A stretch of 64,000 bases of DNA from Marinospirillum insulare DSM 21763 (GTDB lineage: Bacteria; Pseudomonadota; Gammaproteobacteria; Pseudomonadales; Halomonadaceae): assembly GCF_000686905.1 (NCBI RefSeq), contig NZ_JMLW01000001.1, positions 1 to 64,000 on the forward strand, written 5' to 3'. Shown in pieces: positions 40,615-49,632 of this stretch. The position numbers and the translations under genes were made by a program. The number at the start of each line of letters is the position of its first letter. Positions within the stretch are counted from its first letter, which is position 1. Below the pieces are notes generated by a model, which was not told the DNA's origin, made no database searches, and saw only the letters and a list, made by a program, of their open reading frames with translations.

Positions 40615-42783
40615 CTAGCCTTGGGCTTTTAGCTTCAGGCGGCTGCGGTGCAGAACAGGTTCGGTGTAGCCATTGGGTTGGGCTCTACCGTCAATCACCA
40701 ATTCTAGGGCTGCTTGGAAAGCAACCGATGCATCGAAGTCTTTATGCATGGGTACATAAATAGGGTCAGCAGCGTTTTGCTCATCCACAACTTTTGCCAT
40801 GCGTTTTAGGGTTTCAACCACTTGTTCTTGGCTGCAAATGCCGTGGTACAACCAGTTAGCAATGTGCTGGCTAGAAATACGCAAAGTCGCACGGTCTTCC
40901 ATTAAGCCAATGTTGTTAATGTCGGGCACTTTAGAGCAACCTACACCTTGGTCTACCCAGCGCACTACATAGCCTAAAATACCTTGAGCGTTATTATCTA
41001 ATTCCTGCTGAATTTCTTCCGCTGACCAGTTAGGGTCAGTTGCTACAGGAATAGTTAAAATATCATCTAGGTTGGCGCGTTCGCGTGATTTCAGCCTTTC
41101 TTGAACTTCAGCAACATTCACCTGGTGGTAATGCAGGGCGTGCAAAGTAGCAGCCGTTGGCGAAGGAACCCAAGCAGTATTTGCACCGGCTTTAGGGTGA
41201 CCAATTTTTTGCTTCAACATTTCTGCCATTAAATCTGGCATAGCCCACATACCCTTACCAATTTGGGCGCGGCCTTTTAAGCCAGTGCTTAGGCCAATGT
41301 CCACGTTCCACTGCTCGTAGGCTTGAATCCAGCTAGAGGTTTTCATATCGCCTTTACGAATCATCGGGCCAGCTTCCATGGAGGTGTGCATTTCATCGCC
41401 AGTACGGTCTAAGAAACCCGTATTAATGAAAGCAACTCGGTCTTTAGCAGCACGAATACAAGCTTTTAGGTTAACCGTAGTACGACGCTCTTCATCCATA
41501 ATGCCCATTTTCAGGGTGAAGCGTTCAAGGCCAAGCAGGTCTTCAACCTTGCCAAATAGCTCATCGGCAAACTCAACTTCTTCTGGACCGTGCATTTTAG
41601 GTTTAACTATGTACATGCTGCCAGTGCGTGAGTTGGTTAGTTGGTTTTTGCCCAGCAAATCATGCTTAGCGATAAGAGCCGTTACCGCACAGTCCATAAT
41701 GCCTTCAGGAATTTCAGAACCATCTTTAAGCAGAATGGCAGGGTTGGTCATTAAATGACCTACATTACGAATAAACATTAATGAACGACCGGGTAGCGTG
41801 AAGCTTTCACCGTTGGTGTTGGTGTAGTCACGGTCGCTATTCATAGTACGGGTAAAGGTTTTACCACCTTTAGATACAGGCTCTTCTAGATTGCCCTGCA
41901 TTAAACCTAACCAGTTACTGTAAGCAAGGGTTTTATCTTCAGCATCAACCGCTGCTACCGAGTCTTCACAGTCCATAATGGTGGTTAAAGCGGCTTCCAT
42001 TAATACGTCTTTAACACCGGCTGCATCAACCTGACCTATGTGATGGTTAGGGTCGATTTGAATTTCTAAGTGCATACCATTGTTTTCTAAAAGTACGCCT
42101 GAGGGTTGGTTAGCTTCGCCCGTGAAACCTTTTAACTGAGCAGCATTTTTAAGCCCAGTGGTGCTACCATCTTTTAAGCTAACCGCTAGCTTGCCTTCAA
42201 CAACTGCATAACCTGTGGCTTCTTTATGGCTAGAGCCTTCGAGTGGAGCGCTTTGGTCTAAAAAGTCACGTGCAAAAGCAATAACTCTTTCGCCACGTAC
42301 TGGGTTATAACCTGGGCCTTTATCGGCACCATTATCTTCGGGTAGTGCGTCGGTGCCGTAAAGGGCATCATACAAACTACCCCAACGCGCATTCACAGCG
42401 TTAAGAGCAAAACGAGCGTTAGTAATGGGTACAACTAATTGTGGGCCAGCTTGAAGGGCTATTTCTGTATCCACTTTGGCAGTGCTGGCTTGGAAGTCTT
42501 CGCCTTCAGCTTCTAAGTAACCAATTTCAGTTAAAAAAGCTTTGTAAGCTGTAAAATCAAACTTACCTTTATTGGCTTGGTGCCAAGCGTCAATTTTGGC
42601 TTGTAGCGCATCACGTTTTTGTAAAAGAGCAAGGTTTTTAGGAGCCAGCTCGTGAACTAGGGTGTCTAGTCCGGCCCAAAAAGCGTCACTTGTAATTCCG
42701 CTACCTGGAATGGCTTGTTCATTAATAAAGTTATAAAGCGTTGTGGCGACTTGAAGTCCGCCGGTTTGAACGCGATCAGTCAT
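40615..42783 (-). CDS. glcB: malate synthase G
   Basis: Malate synthase G condenses glyoxylate with acetyl-CoA to malate, in glyoxylate/glycolate use. The 722-residue length is typical of isoform G (A is about 530). Conserved parts include [38 protein letters not shown] and the region [14 protein letters not shown]. The magnesium-binding Glu and Asp fall in the EDS and DEERR parts. No isocitrate lyase is nearby. The ATG begins [13 protein letters not shown]. Confidence 0.95.
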   Translation of the reverse strand: MTDRVQTGGLQVATTLYNFINEQAIPGSGITSDAFWAGLDTLVHELAPKNLALLQKRDALQAKIDAWHQANKGKFDFTAYKAFLTEIGYLEAEGEDFQASTAKVDTEIALQAGPQLVVPITNARFALNAVNARWGSLYDALYGTDALPEDNGADKGPGYNPVRGERVIAFARDFLDQSAPLEGSSHKEATGYAVVEGKLAVSLKDGSTTGLKNAAQLKGFTGEANQPSGVLLENNGMHLEIQIDPNHHIGQVDAAGVKDVLMEAALTTIMDCEDSVAAVDAEDKTLAYSNWLGLMQGNLEEPVSKGGKTFTRTMNSDRDYTNTNGESFTLPGRSLMFIRNVGHLMTNPAILLKDGSEIPEGIMDCAVTALIAKHDLLGKNQLTNSRTGSMYIVKPKMHGPEEVEFADELFGKVEDLLGLERFTLKMGIMDEERRTTVNLKACIRAAKDRVAFINTGFLDRTGDEMHTSMEAGPMIRKGDMKTSSWIQAYEQWNVDIGLSTGLKGRAQIGKGMWAMPDLMAEMLKQKIGHPKAGANTAWVPSPTAATLHALHYHQVNVAEVQERLKSRERANLDDILTIPVATDPNWSAEEIQQELDNNAQGILGYVVRWVDQGVGCSKVPDINNIGLMEDRATLRISSQHIANWLYHGICSQEQVVETLKRMAKVVDEQNAADPIYVPMHKDFDASVAFQAALELVIDGRAQPNGYTEPVLHRSRLKLKAQG

Positions 42784-42813
42784 GTTAAATCGCCTCTTGG
42801 CTGGTTGAGTTAA

Positions 42814-42856
42814 ATAATAATTAAAACCTGTAAACTTGCTAAAAGTTAGTGCTAAC
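42814..42856 (-). promoter_or_regulatory. putative glcB promoter and operator
   Basis: On the minus strand TTAGCA (42842-42837) and TATTAT (42819-42814) are spaced 17 bp, upstream of glcB. Immediately beyond the -35 is GTTAG-tg-CTAAC (42845-42856), a 5+5 inverted repeat, overlapped by a second one, AGTGC-taac-GCACT (42848-42861). Their position suggests a regulator site. The rest of the 212-base divergent region to the hydrolase shows only AT-rich sequence and the AAGGAGG ribosome site. Confidence 0.45.
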
Positions 42857-42995
42857 GCACTGTTTTATGTAGTAAATTTACAGAGTTGTTTAATTCAGTA
42901 ATTAAAAGAAGATACAGTAATTTAGTCGGAAATACACCCTGCCTTTAGGTGAAGGGCTGCTGTAAAATTTTAACAAAAATACTAAGGAGGGCTGG

Positions 42996-43991
42996 ATGCT
43001 GTGTGCTGAATTTAAAGTAAGGCTAAGGCTTTGGCCAAATAGTTTTGCAGATGCACCTTGGTTGGATAACCTACCTGAAGACTATGCTGCCTATTTAAAC
43101 TTTTATCAGTTAGCCCATAAAAAAGACCAAAGTGGAATGGGAAAAGCACGAGCGGGGTGGATAATACTGGGTAAGGAAAGAGTATGGGCGCAAGCTTTTT
43201 TACCCGTAGCTAGTAAGGCTAGCAATAAAGAGATTAAAGAAGCAGAGGGCACTTTAGTGCACCTGCATGGTTATTATGACCATGGTGCCAGTTATCCTTC
43301 TTTACAGCGCTGGGTATTAAAAAATAACCTTAGTTATTTAACAGTAGACTTGCCTGGGCATGGTTTATCGAGTGGTGAGCGAGCGAGTATTGAGAGTTTT
43401 GATGATTACCAGCTTGTATTGTCTTCTTTGATAAAGGTGTTGGAAGAAGAAAAATTTCCTCGCCCTTGGATAATTAGTGGTTTTTCAACAGGTGGAGCTA
43501 TTGCAATTGAGCAGCAGTTAACAGAAAGCAACTTTGATTTCATGTTATTGTTCGCGCCATTAGTTAGGCCGGTTGCTTGGCAAGAAACGTTAGTTAAGTA
43601 CTTGTGGCTGCCCAGTTTGTTTATAAAAAATTTACCCAGAAAGTTTACTGCTAATTCAAATGACCTTGAGTTTTTAAAGTTTGCTAAGCAACAAGATTGT
43701 CTGCAGCCTAAGCAGCTTCCTCTAGCTTGGATTAGAGCGCTAGGGTGCTGGATTAAATTGATAGAAAGCACTCAACCCTCAGATGTGAATGCTTTAATTA
43801 TTCAAGGTGATGCAGATTTAACGGTAGACTGGCAATATAACTTGGGTGTGTTACATAGGCTTTTGCCTCAAGCTGTCACGCAAGTAATAGAAGGTGGTGC
43901 GCATCAATTACTAAATGAGGGTGCAGTACAACGCTCTCAAGTTTTTGAATGCCTAGATAGTTGGCTAACTAAAATTAAAGAAAAGGAATAA
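42996..43991 (+). CDS. alpha/beta hydrolase (lysophospholipase-like)
   Basis: The 331-residue product is a serine hydrolase of the monoglyceride lipase/lysophospholipase type. HLHGYYDHG (oxyanion part) is at 90-97, DLPGHGLSSG at 118-127, nucleophile Ser164 in GFSTG, likely Asp274 in GDADLTVDW and His303 in GGAHQLL complete the triad. No signal peptide is seen, so it should be cytoplasmic. AAGGAGG precedes the ATG. Its stop overlaps the next lipoprotein region, so it appears to lead the envelope operon. The substrate is unknown; a lipid or acyl ester is inferred. Confidence 0.8.
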   Translation: MLCAEFKVRLRLWPNSFADAPWLDNLPEDYAAYLNFYQLAHKKDQSGMGKARAGWIILGKERVWAQAFLPVASKASNKEIKEAEGTLVHLHGYYDHGASYPSLQRWVLKNNLSYLTVDLPGHGLSSGERASIESFDDYQLVLSSLIKVLEEEKFPRPWIISGFSTGGAIAIEQQLTESNFDFMLLFAPLVRPVAWQETLVKYLWLPSLFIKNLPRKFTANSNDLEFLKFAKQQDCLQPKQLPLAWIRALGCWIKLIESTQPSDVNALIIQGDADLTVDWQYNLGVLHRLLPQAVTQVIEGGAHQLLNEGAVQRSQVFECLDSWLTKIKEKE

Positions 43992-43993
43992 TG

Positions 43994-44182
43994 ATGAATA
44001 AATTATGGGTTACCTTAGCCTTAGCTGGCGCTGTTCTTGTAGGTGGCTGTGCAAGTCTAGATCCAGTACAGCAAGAAAAAATTAGAGTTTATGAAGAGCA
44101 AAAGAAACGTGAAAGCATAGATAGATCACAAAGAGAATCAGACTCAGGTGGTCGAAGATTAGATAAAGCTATAAAAAACTAG
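43994..44182 (+). CDS. small lipoprotein, unknown function
   Basis: This 62-residue protein was not recognised. It has a clear lipoprotein signal: Lys-rich start, hydrophobic core, and lipobox VGGC with Cys19, then Ala at +2 (outer-membrane sorting expected). The mature 44 residues are short, charged and likely extended (VQQEKIRVYEEQKKRES). The ATG at 43994 was preferred to 43991 because AAGGA is then 6 bases upstream. It sits 3 bases after the hydrolase stop and 33 before a large lipoprotein. Confidence 0.7.
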   Translation: MNKLWVTLALAGAVLVGGCASLDPVQQEKIRVYEEQKKRESIDRSQRESDSGGRRLDKAIKN

Positions 44183-44215
44183 CTGTTATAAAAGAATCTA
44201 AGGGAAGTAAAAATA

Positions 44216-45931
44216 GTGAAAATGAAGCTGCTAAAATATTTTTTAACCTGCACATTACTTATGTTGGTGGTGGGGTGTGCTAGTCATTCAAATAAAATGG
44301 AAGATGCCAAAACACTGATACGTTATGGCGAGTACTCTGCAGCCGCAGCAGAAATGAATGAGTTATTAAATGCGGAGCGTAACAAGCTCTTAAAAGAAGT
44401 TGAGTTAGGGGTGCTTAATCAGCTTAAGGGAGATTATCTTGCTAGTTTAGAGCATCTAGAGGTAGCAGACAGACTAGCTGATGAGCTTTATACAGTTAGC
44501 TTTGCAGATTTAGCTACTCGGGCTTCCACTAACGCTACCTTTACCACCTATCGCGGCAATATAGTTGAGCGGGTGTATATCAACTACTTTAAAATGCTGA
44601 ATTATTTTTATTTAGCAGAACAGGCTACTTCTCAGCAAGAAACACAAGCATTGTTAGACTCTGCGCGAGTTGAAGCTCGACGAGCTATGATCTTATTAGA
44701 TGAAAATGTGTTTAAAGTAGGTGACTATGCGCTAGCCAAAGAAGAAAAAGAGTCTGCTTTATATAAGTTGCAGCGAGTGTTTGCAGCAGTAAATGGCAGT
44801 GTTGTAAACCCAAAAGAGCTAGTTTTTAGAGACAATGCTTTTAGCCATTACTTAATTGGCACTCTATTTGAAAAAATGGGAGAGCGAGATTCTGCAAGAG
44901 TTAGTTATGAACGATCTGCCAAGCTATATGAGCAAGGCTATGTTAAGCAGTATCAGCTAGATAAGCACACTGCTTCTCAAGCTTGGTTTGATACAGCTCG
45001 CATGTTGAAAGCTACAGGCGATAGACGTTGGAATAAAGTTGCTAAAGATAAGCTTAGCTCAAATCAGCGCAATGAACTAAACCAGTCAGCAAAAGGCCAA
45101 GGTCAGCTAGTAGTAATACAAGAAGTGGATATGATTGCGCCGCGAGGAGAGCTTAACCTTTGGGTTTTAATTCAAAATAATCGTTTAGTTATTCGTCCAA
45201 TCGTTACAGGCACACCTAAAGAGCAAGCTTATCAACTCGCTTGGTTTTATTACCTATATGCAGATAAGGGACTGTTAGGTGTCATTGAAAGAATTAGCGC
45301 TGAAGATTACCTAGGGCTACTAACTGCTAGTCATGAAAAAAAGCTGCCTATTCCAGGTGTGTTACGCTCTACCTTGGAATCGATAGGTCTTCTAGAAGCA
45401 ATGAGTAGCACTGGTATACGTTTAAGTGTTCCTCTGCTCTACTACGAAGAACTACCTGTTAAAAAAAGCTATTTAACAATAAATGGAAAAAACCTTGGTA
45501 ACTTGCATCTAGCCGATAATATTTCTGGTTTGGCTATGGCTCAACATTTGGTTGCAGCCCAAGCAGAGTTAACTAACGCTATGGCTATAGAAGCACTGCG
45601 TTTATCTCTATGCATGCAAACTGGAGCGCCTGCGCCACTTTGTGCTTTAGCAGCAGGTGCCAGTACTTCGGCAGATACTCGGTCTTGGTTGTCTCTACCT
45701 TATGAGATACGTACCTTACGTACCCAGCTGCCCGCAGGTGACCACCAGATAAAACTAACAAGTGATGTGGCTGGTTATCAAATAGAACAAAAACAGAGTG
45801 TGAAAATTGAAGCAGGCAAGGTTCATTTGGTTCGTTTACGAACCTTTGCTGTAGACCCAAGCCAGCCAATACCAGACAAGGTAAAGAAGGTACGTAAAAA
45901 TAATGGTTTTGAGTTAACAAACACCAAGTAA
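44216..45931 (+). CDS. COG3014-like lipoprotein with helical repeats
   Basis: The 571-residue product has a lipoprotein signal with lipobox VVGC (Cys21). Residues 30-280 are helical and TPR-like (LIRYGEYSAAAAEMNELLNA; MGERDSARVSYERSAKLYEQ). The C-terminal half looks beta-rich. The family is uncharacterised; I match it to COG3014 from memory of sequence type, not from a search. It begins at GTG 44216, since GGAAG lies 8 bases upstream and the ATG at 44222 would be 14 away. Followed closely by an LpoB-like gene, it may scaffold an outer-membrane complex. Confidence 0.7.
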   Translation: MKMKLLKYFLTCTLLMLVVGCASHSNKMEDAKTLIRYGEYSAAAAEMNELLNAERNKLLKEVELGVLNQLKGDYLASLEHLEVADRLADELYTVSFADLATRASTNATFTTYRGNIVERVYINYFKMLNYFYLAEQATSQQETQALLDSARVEARRAMILLDENVFKVGDYALAKEEKESALYKLQRVFAAVNGSVVNPKELVFRDNAFSHYLIGTLFEKMGERDSARVSYERSAKLYEQGYVKQYQLDKHTASQAWFDTARMLKATGDRRWNKVAKDKLSSNQRNELNQSAKGQGQLVVIQEVDMIAPRGELNLWVLIQNNRLVIRPIVTGTPKEQAYQLAWFYYLYADKGLLGVIERISAEDYLGLLTASHEKKLPIPGVLRSTLESIGLLEAMSSTGIRLSVPLLYYEELPVKKSYLTINGKNLGNLHLADNISGLAMAQHLVAAQAELTNAMAIEALRLSLCMQTGAPAPLCALAAGASTSADTRSWLSLPYEIRTLRTQLPAGDHQIKLTSDVAGYQIEQKQSVKIEAGKVHLVRLRTFAVDPSQPIPDKVKKVRKNNGFELTNTK

Positions 45932-45962
45932 ACTGACATGGCTATTAATAATGGAGAAGAAA

Positions 45963-46589
45963 ATGAAAAAAAATAATTTAGTAATTAAGTTAGCAATACT
46001 ACTAATAAGTTTAGCTAGCTTAGCATTAACTGGCTGTGGTGGTACAAATGTACAGCGCCTAGATGCCGCAGAAGAAGTAGCTTTAACAGATCGCTGGAAT
46101 GCTACTGACTCTCGTTTAGTATCTGAAGAAATGATTGATGATATGTTGTCTTTTCCTTGGGTCAGTCGTTGGGCAGAAGCTAATCCTAACCGTAACCGCC
46201 AACCTACAGTGATCGTTATGGGGGTTCGTAACCGCTCACACGAACATATTGCTGTAGATACTTTTATTAATGATCTGCGTCGTGCGATGATTCGCTCTGG
46301 CCGTGTAGATTTTGTTGCGGGTGGTGATGTTAGAGATGCTTTGCGTGAAGAGCGCAAAGATCAAGAGTTTAATGCTACGGCAGATACTGCCGCCCAGTTA
46401 GCAGCAGAGCATGGTGCTAATTTTGCTTTGTCAGGCTCGATTGATTCTTGGGTAGATCAGCTAGATGGTACACGAGTAACCAACTATCAAATCGATCTTA
46501 CACTGTTAGATATTCAAACAGGTAGGCAGGTTTGGATGGGGCAGAAGAAGCTTCAAAAACAACAGAAACGTAGTAAGTTCGGGTTTTAA
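45963..46589 (+). CDS. LpoB-like lipoprotein (penicillin-binding protein activator family)
   Basis: The 208-residue product carries lipobox LTGC (Cys25). Residues 80-200 fit the LpoB fold: VIVMGVRNRSHEHIAVDTFI, LRRAMIRSGRVDFVAGGDVR, LAAEHGANFALSGSIDSWVD and LLDIQTGRQVWMGQKKL. E. coli LpoB crosses the periplasm and stimulates PBP1b. The long Pro-rich linker of the E. coli protein is shortened here to about 50 residues. GGAG at 45953-45956 fits the ATG at 45963 rather than the one at 45951 that contains it. Only 3 bases separate it from the next gene. Confidence 0.8.
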   Translation: MKKNNLVIKLAILLISLASLALTGCGGTNVQRLDAAEEVALTDRWNATDSRLVSEEMIDDMLSFPWVSRWAEANPNRNRQPTVIVMGVRNRSHEHIAVDTFINDLRRAMIRSGRVDFVAGGDVRDALREERKDQEFNATADTAAQLAAEHGANFALSGSIDSWVDQLDGTRVTNYQIDLTLLDIQTGRQVWMGQKKLQKQQKRSKFGF

Positions 46590-46592
46590 GCA

Positions 46593-47648
46593 ATGTTGAA
46601 TAAACCTTATTATTTCTTAACTGGTTTGCTCTTGCTCTCCTTAAGTTTAGTTGGTTGCAGTGGAAAACAACCTAAAACATCGCAGGTAGCTGCTGGAAAT
46701 AAGCAGTCAATTTCTATTCAGCCAGAGTGGGTGCATAATCCGCCTAGGCGTGCTGGTTATGCTTATGGTGTTGCTAGCTCAGAAATTTACGGGTCAGAAG
46801 CTAGAGCACTAGAAACCGCCAAAGACAAAGCCAAAGCGGATTTGCTGGCTAGTATTCGTGTAGAAATTAGCAGTTCAACCGACTATAGCAAAAATGCTAC
46901 CATGCAATTTCAAGGTGACATGACGCTTCAAGAAAACCTCAATCAAAAAATTAGTAGTAAAACCCCAGCTGTGGAATTAAGCGGTATAAAAACTACTGAG
47001 ACTTGGGTTAATGAACAGGGAAAAGAAACTTGGGCGTTAGCAGAGCTAGATACACAAGCTGCAGCAAGGCAGTTGCTAACCGAATTAGCACAACTAGAAG
47101 AGCGTCTTCTAAAAAGAGGCGCTCTGCCTGATGCTAATAAACTAGATAGAGTTCGCTATCTAAAACCAAGTTTGCAAGAGTTGGTTGAGAGGCAGCAATT
47201 GTTGCAGCAACTAACTTTTTTGGGTGCAGCTACACAGGCTGATGCAGCAAGAAAACAGAAAGTAGAGCAGCTCGAAGTTGAAATTGCTAAATTAATGGCT
47301 AGTTTAAGTATTCAACTACAAGCAGTAACAAGTGAAGCGAAAGCTTTAACACCTCTGCTGGCTAGTGCTTTAACTGACCTAGGATTTAATTTAGTTAATA
47401 GTCAACCAGACTTACGTTTGGTTCTAGAGCTAAAAACTAGTCAAGTTAAGCGTGGTAATGGTTTAGTTTATGTTGATGCGAGTTCTAGTGGTAAAATAAA
47501 TACGGCTAAAAACCGTACGTTACATGTTATTAATGCTTCTACTCGTGCAGTATCATCTGAGGCCAGTGTAGCAAATAATAAAGCAGTAACTGAATTAGCA
47601 GAAAAGCTAGCTGATTCTTTAATTGAAAGCTTGTACCAAAATCTTTAA
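46593..47648 (+). CDS. LPP20-like lipoprotein with long C-terminal extension
   Basis: The 351-residue product has lipobox LVGC (Cys22). An LPP20-type domain spans about 45-165: PEWVHNPPRRAGYAYGVASS, then the helix ALETAKDKAKADLLASIRVE and TWALAELDTQAAARQLLTEL. A likely coiled-coil (about 165-245) and a beta-rich end (LRLVLELKTSQVKRGNG) follow. LPP20 proteins include FlgP, a flagellar outer-membrane lipoprotein of Vibrio, but no flagellar genes are near. It starts 3 bases after the LpoB-like gene with a weak ribosome site, suggesting coupling. Confidence 0.7.
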   Translation: MLNKPYYFLTGLLLLSLSLVGCSGKQPKTSQVAAGNKQSISIQPEWVHNPPRRAGYAYGVASSEIYGSEARALETAKDKAKADLLASIRVEISSSTDYSKNATMQFQGDMTLQENLNQKISSKTPAVELSGIKTTETWVNEQGKETWALAELDTQAAARQLLTELAQLEERLLKRGALPDANKLDRVRYLKPSLQELVERQQLLQQLTFLGAATQADAARKQKVEQLEVEIAKLMASLSIQLQAVTSEAKALTPLLASALTDLGFNLVNSQPDLRLVLELKTSQVKRGNGLVYVDASSSGKINTAKNRTLHVINASTRAVSSEASVANNKAVTELAEKLADSLIESLYQNL

Positions 47649-47675
47649 TTACTTAAAACTTGTGAAGGAACGATG

Positions 47676-48269
47676 ATGAAAAAAAACATTCTATCTCTAT
47701 CAGCTTTAACGCTAACTTTTGCTGTAATGACTGGTTGTGGCGGTAAAGAGGTTGTAGAGCAGCAACCAGTGCAACCAACCTTTGTAGAACATTGTGAATA
47801 TGCACCAGGTATTCAAGCCCCTGAGTGGTATTGTAATCCTAGTATTGAAGGTGGTATGGCTGCAATAGGTGAAGCTAAGCCTAATGTAGCAAATGATAAT
47901 AATATGCAGCGCACTATGGCTATGGCTAATGCTCGTGATGCTTTAGCGCGTCAAACACAAGTAAAGGTGCAAAACTTATTAACTAACTGGTCACGTGCCA
48001 CAGGTGCTGGTGAAGACCAAACTTACGAAGCCAACTTTGAAAATATTTCTCGACAGGTTTCTAAGCAAACACTTGAAGGAAGTCGCCAGCTAAAGCGCTG
48101 GGTTGCTCCTGACCGCACTTTAATCTTGTTAGTAGGTGTTGAAGATTCAGCTTCAATTAAAAATGGTTTAAAGACCAGCTTAAAAAATGAGGAAGCTCTT
48201 TGGCAACAGTTCCAAAGCAAGCAATCTTTGGAAGAGCTAGATAAACAAATGGATGCAGAGTTTGATTAA
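47676..48269 (+). CDS. second LPP20-like lipoprotein
   Basis: The 197-residue product has lipobox MTGC (Cys21). PEWYCNPSIEGGMAAIGEAK is followed by MAMANARDALARQTQVKVQN and RQLKRWVAPDRTLILLVGVE, the pattern of the LPP20 domain as in the gene before, without its extension. Three cysteines in the mature part (in CEYAPG, YCNP and the lipidated one) leave a possible Cys45-type disulfide. The ATG at 47676 is 6 bases from AAGGA and was preferred to 47673. A terminator closes the operon. Confidence 0.7.
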   Translation: MKKNILSLSALTLTFAVMTGCGGKEVVEQQPVQPTFVEHCEYAPGIQAPEWYCNPSIEGGMAAIGEAKPNVANDNNMQRTMAMANARDALARQTQVKVQNLLTNWSRATGAGEDQTYEANFENISRQVSKQTLEGSRQLKRWVAPDRTLILLVGVEDSASIKNGLKTSLKNEEALWQQFQSKQSLEELDKQMDAEFD

Positions 48270-48279
48270 GCCTCCAAAC

Positions 48280-48305
48280 TGGGCAGCTTTAGCTGCCCAA
48301 TTTTT
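48280..48305 (+). terminator. terminator of the lipoprotein operon
   Basis: TGGGCAGCT (48280-48288) pairs with AGCTGCCCA (48291-48299), realistically 8 bp with a four-base loop, followed by ATTTTT. It ends the hydrolase-lipoprotein transcript and separates the lytic transglycosylase gene. Confidence 0.85.
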
Positions 48306-48356
48306 ATTCTCTGGTGTTTCTACAAATAATTTTTAAAAGATATAGGTGTGCAACAA

Positions 48357-49556
48357 ATGGATAGAAGACGTTTTTTACAAGGATTGAGTGTGACGGCAGC
48401 ATTTTTACCTTTAAATCCAATTTTTGCAGCATCACCTAGTTTTGAAGATTATAAAAAGCAGCAGAATGATGGCTTTGCTAATTACAAAGCTGAATTAGAA
48501 AAGGATTTTGCTGCCTACCAAAAAGCTATAGATGAAGAGTTTAAGCAGTTTAAAGGCCAAGTGAAAAAAGTTTGGGGTGATGAAAATATCGGCTCCTCAA
48601 CAGTTTACGTTAAATATTCAGACGACCTGAAAACCAGAACCATAATTGATTATGAAAAAGGGACCATGACGGTAGAGGTGGTAGCGGATAAAAACGCTAC
48701 GGGCATGGGTTCTAAAGTTCGTCAGGAGATGATTGAAACAGCTGGCACTAGAGTTAGTGATGCTTATAAAAGTGATCCGCTACTTCAGAGAGTTGAAAAG
48801 CGTGTAGATAGCAGTGTCACTCACCAAGAAAAAGCTAGAGTTAGTAATGAGTTTGTTGTGGGTGATGTATTAACTGGAAAAGCTAATCCCACCAAGCAGG
48901 AGGTTCAAGAGTCGGTTGTTAAGGCAGCCACTGAAACAGGTAAAGGTAGTAAGCGTGATGCAGCCCAAGCGGGTGCAGCAGTTTTTGCTTTTAGTATTCC
49001 TTTAAGTCGTGTACGAATAAGCAATAAGTATGAACAGTTTATGCCAGCTGTTAAAAAATACTCAGCAAAAGAAAAAATTGATCCAGCCTTAGTGTTAGCT
49101 ATCATGCACTCTGAAAGTGCTTTTAATCCTATGGCTAAGTCGCATATTCCAGCTTATGGTTTAATGCAGATAGTACCTAGGTCAGCAGGTAAAGATGCCT
49201 CAGAAAAGGTGTATGGCAAGCAGCGCTTATTATCAGCTTCTTATCTTTATAACAGTGATAATTGTATAAAAATGGGCTGTGCTTATTTGAATATTCTTTA
49301 CTATCGTTATTTATCTAAAATAGAAAACCCTGAAAGCCGTACCTACTGTGTTATTGCAGCCTACAATACGGGTGCAGGAAACGTAGCTAAAGCTTTTGGT
49401 GCAGGAACCAACATTACGCGAGCGGCAGGCACTATCAATAGAATGTCGCCACAACAGGTTTTTAACAAGCTGGTTAGTGATTTGCCTTATGCTGAGACAC
49501 AGAACTATATGAAAAAAGTAACACCTAGATACAAGGCTTATCAAACAGAAGTTTAG
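48357..49556 (+). CDS. mltC: MltC-type lytic transglycosylase with Tat-like signal
   Basis: The product should cleave peptidoglycan to 1,6-anhydromuropeptides. The 399-residue protein has the MltC N-terminal domain (VWGDENIGSSTVYVKYSDDL) and a C-terminal SLT domain with catalytic Glu254 in HSESAFNP, then YGLMQIVPRSAGKD and AAYNTGAGNVAKAFG. Unlike E. coli MltC it has no lipobox; it begins MDRRRFLQGLSV, a twin-arginine-like signal ending IFAAS. Residues 29-72 hold four 11-residue repeats with Phe at 29, 40, 51 and 62. The ATG was chosen over GTG 48348 because ATAGG is better spaced. Confidence 0.85.
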   Translation: MDRRRFLQGLSVTAAFLPLNPIFAASPSFEDYKKQQNDGFANYKAELEKDFAAYQKAIDEEFKQFKGQVKKVWGDENIGSSTVYVKYSDDLKTRTIIDYEKGTMTVEVVADKNATGMGSKVRQEMIETAGTRVSDAYKSDPLLQRVEKRVDSSVTHQEKARVSNEFVVGDVLTGKANPTKQEVQESVVKAATETGKGSKRDAAQAGAAVFAFSIPLSRVRISNKYEQFMPAVKKYSAKEKIDPALVLAIMHSESAFNPMAKSHIPAYGLMQIVPRSAGKDASEKVYGKQRLLSASYLYNSDNCIKMGCAYLNILYYRYLSKIENPESRTYCVIAAYNTGAGNVAKAFGAGTNITRAAGTINRMSPQQVFNKLVSDLPYAETQNYMKKVTPRYKAYQTEV

Positions 49557-49580
49557 CTAGCTGTGTACAAACAAGTAACA

Positions 49581-49615
49581 AAAAAACCGCAGACTTATTA
49601 AAGCTGCGGTTTTTT
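49581..49615. terminator. bidirectional terminator between mltC and serA
   Basis: AAAAAACCGCAG (49581-49592) pairs with CTGCGGTTTTTT (49604-49615); CTT/AAG inside extend the stem past one bulge. The flanking A and T runs make it usable on both strands, for the convergent mltC and serA. Confidence 0.9.
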
Positions 49616-49632
49616 ATTACAGAAGTTAAGGC

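Noticed and set aside
44216-48269. Flagellar lipoprotein (flgO/flgP) cluster
   Set aside because: LPP20-like domains alone are not enough and no flagellar gene adjoins; the LpoB-like and COG3014-like partners point to peptidoglycan instead.
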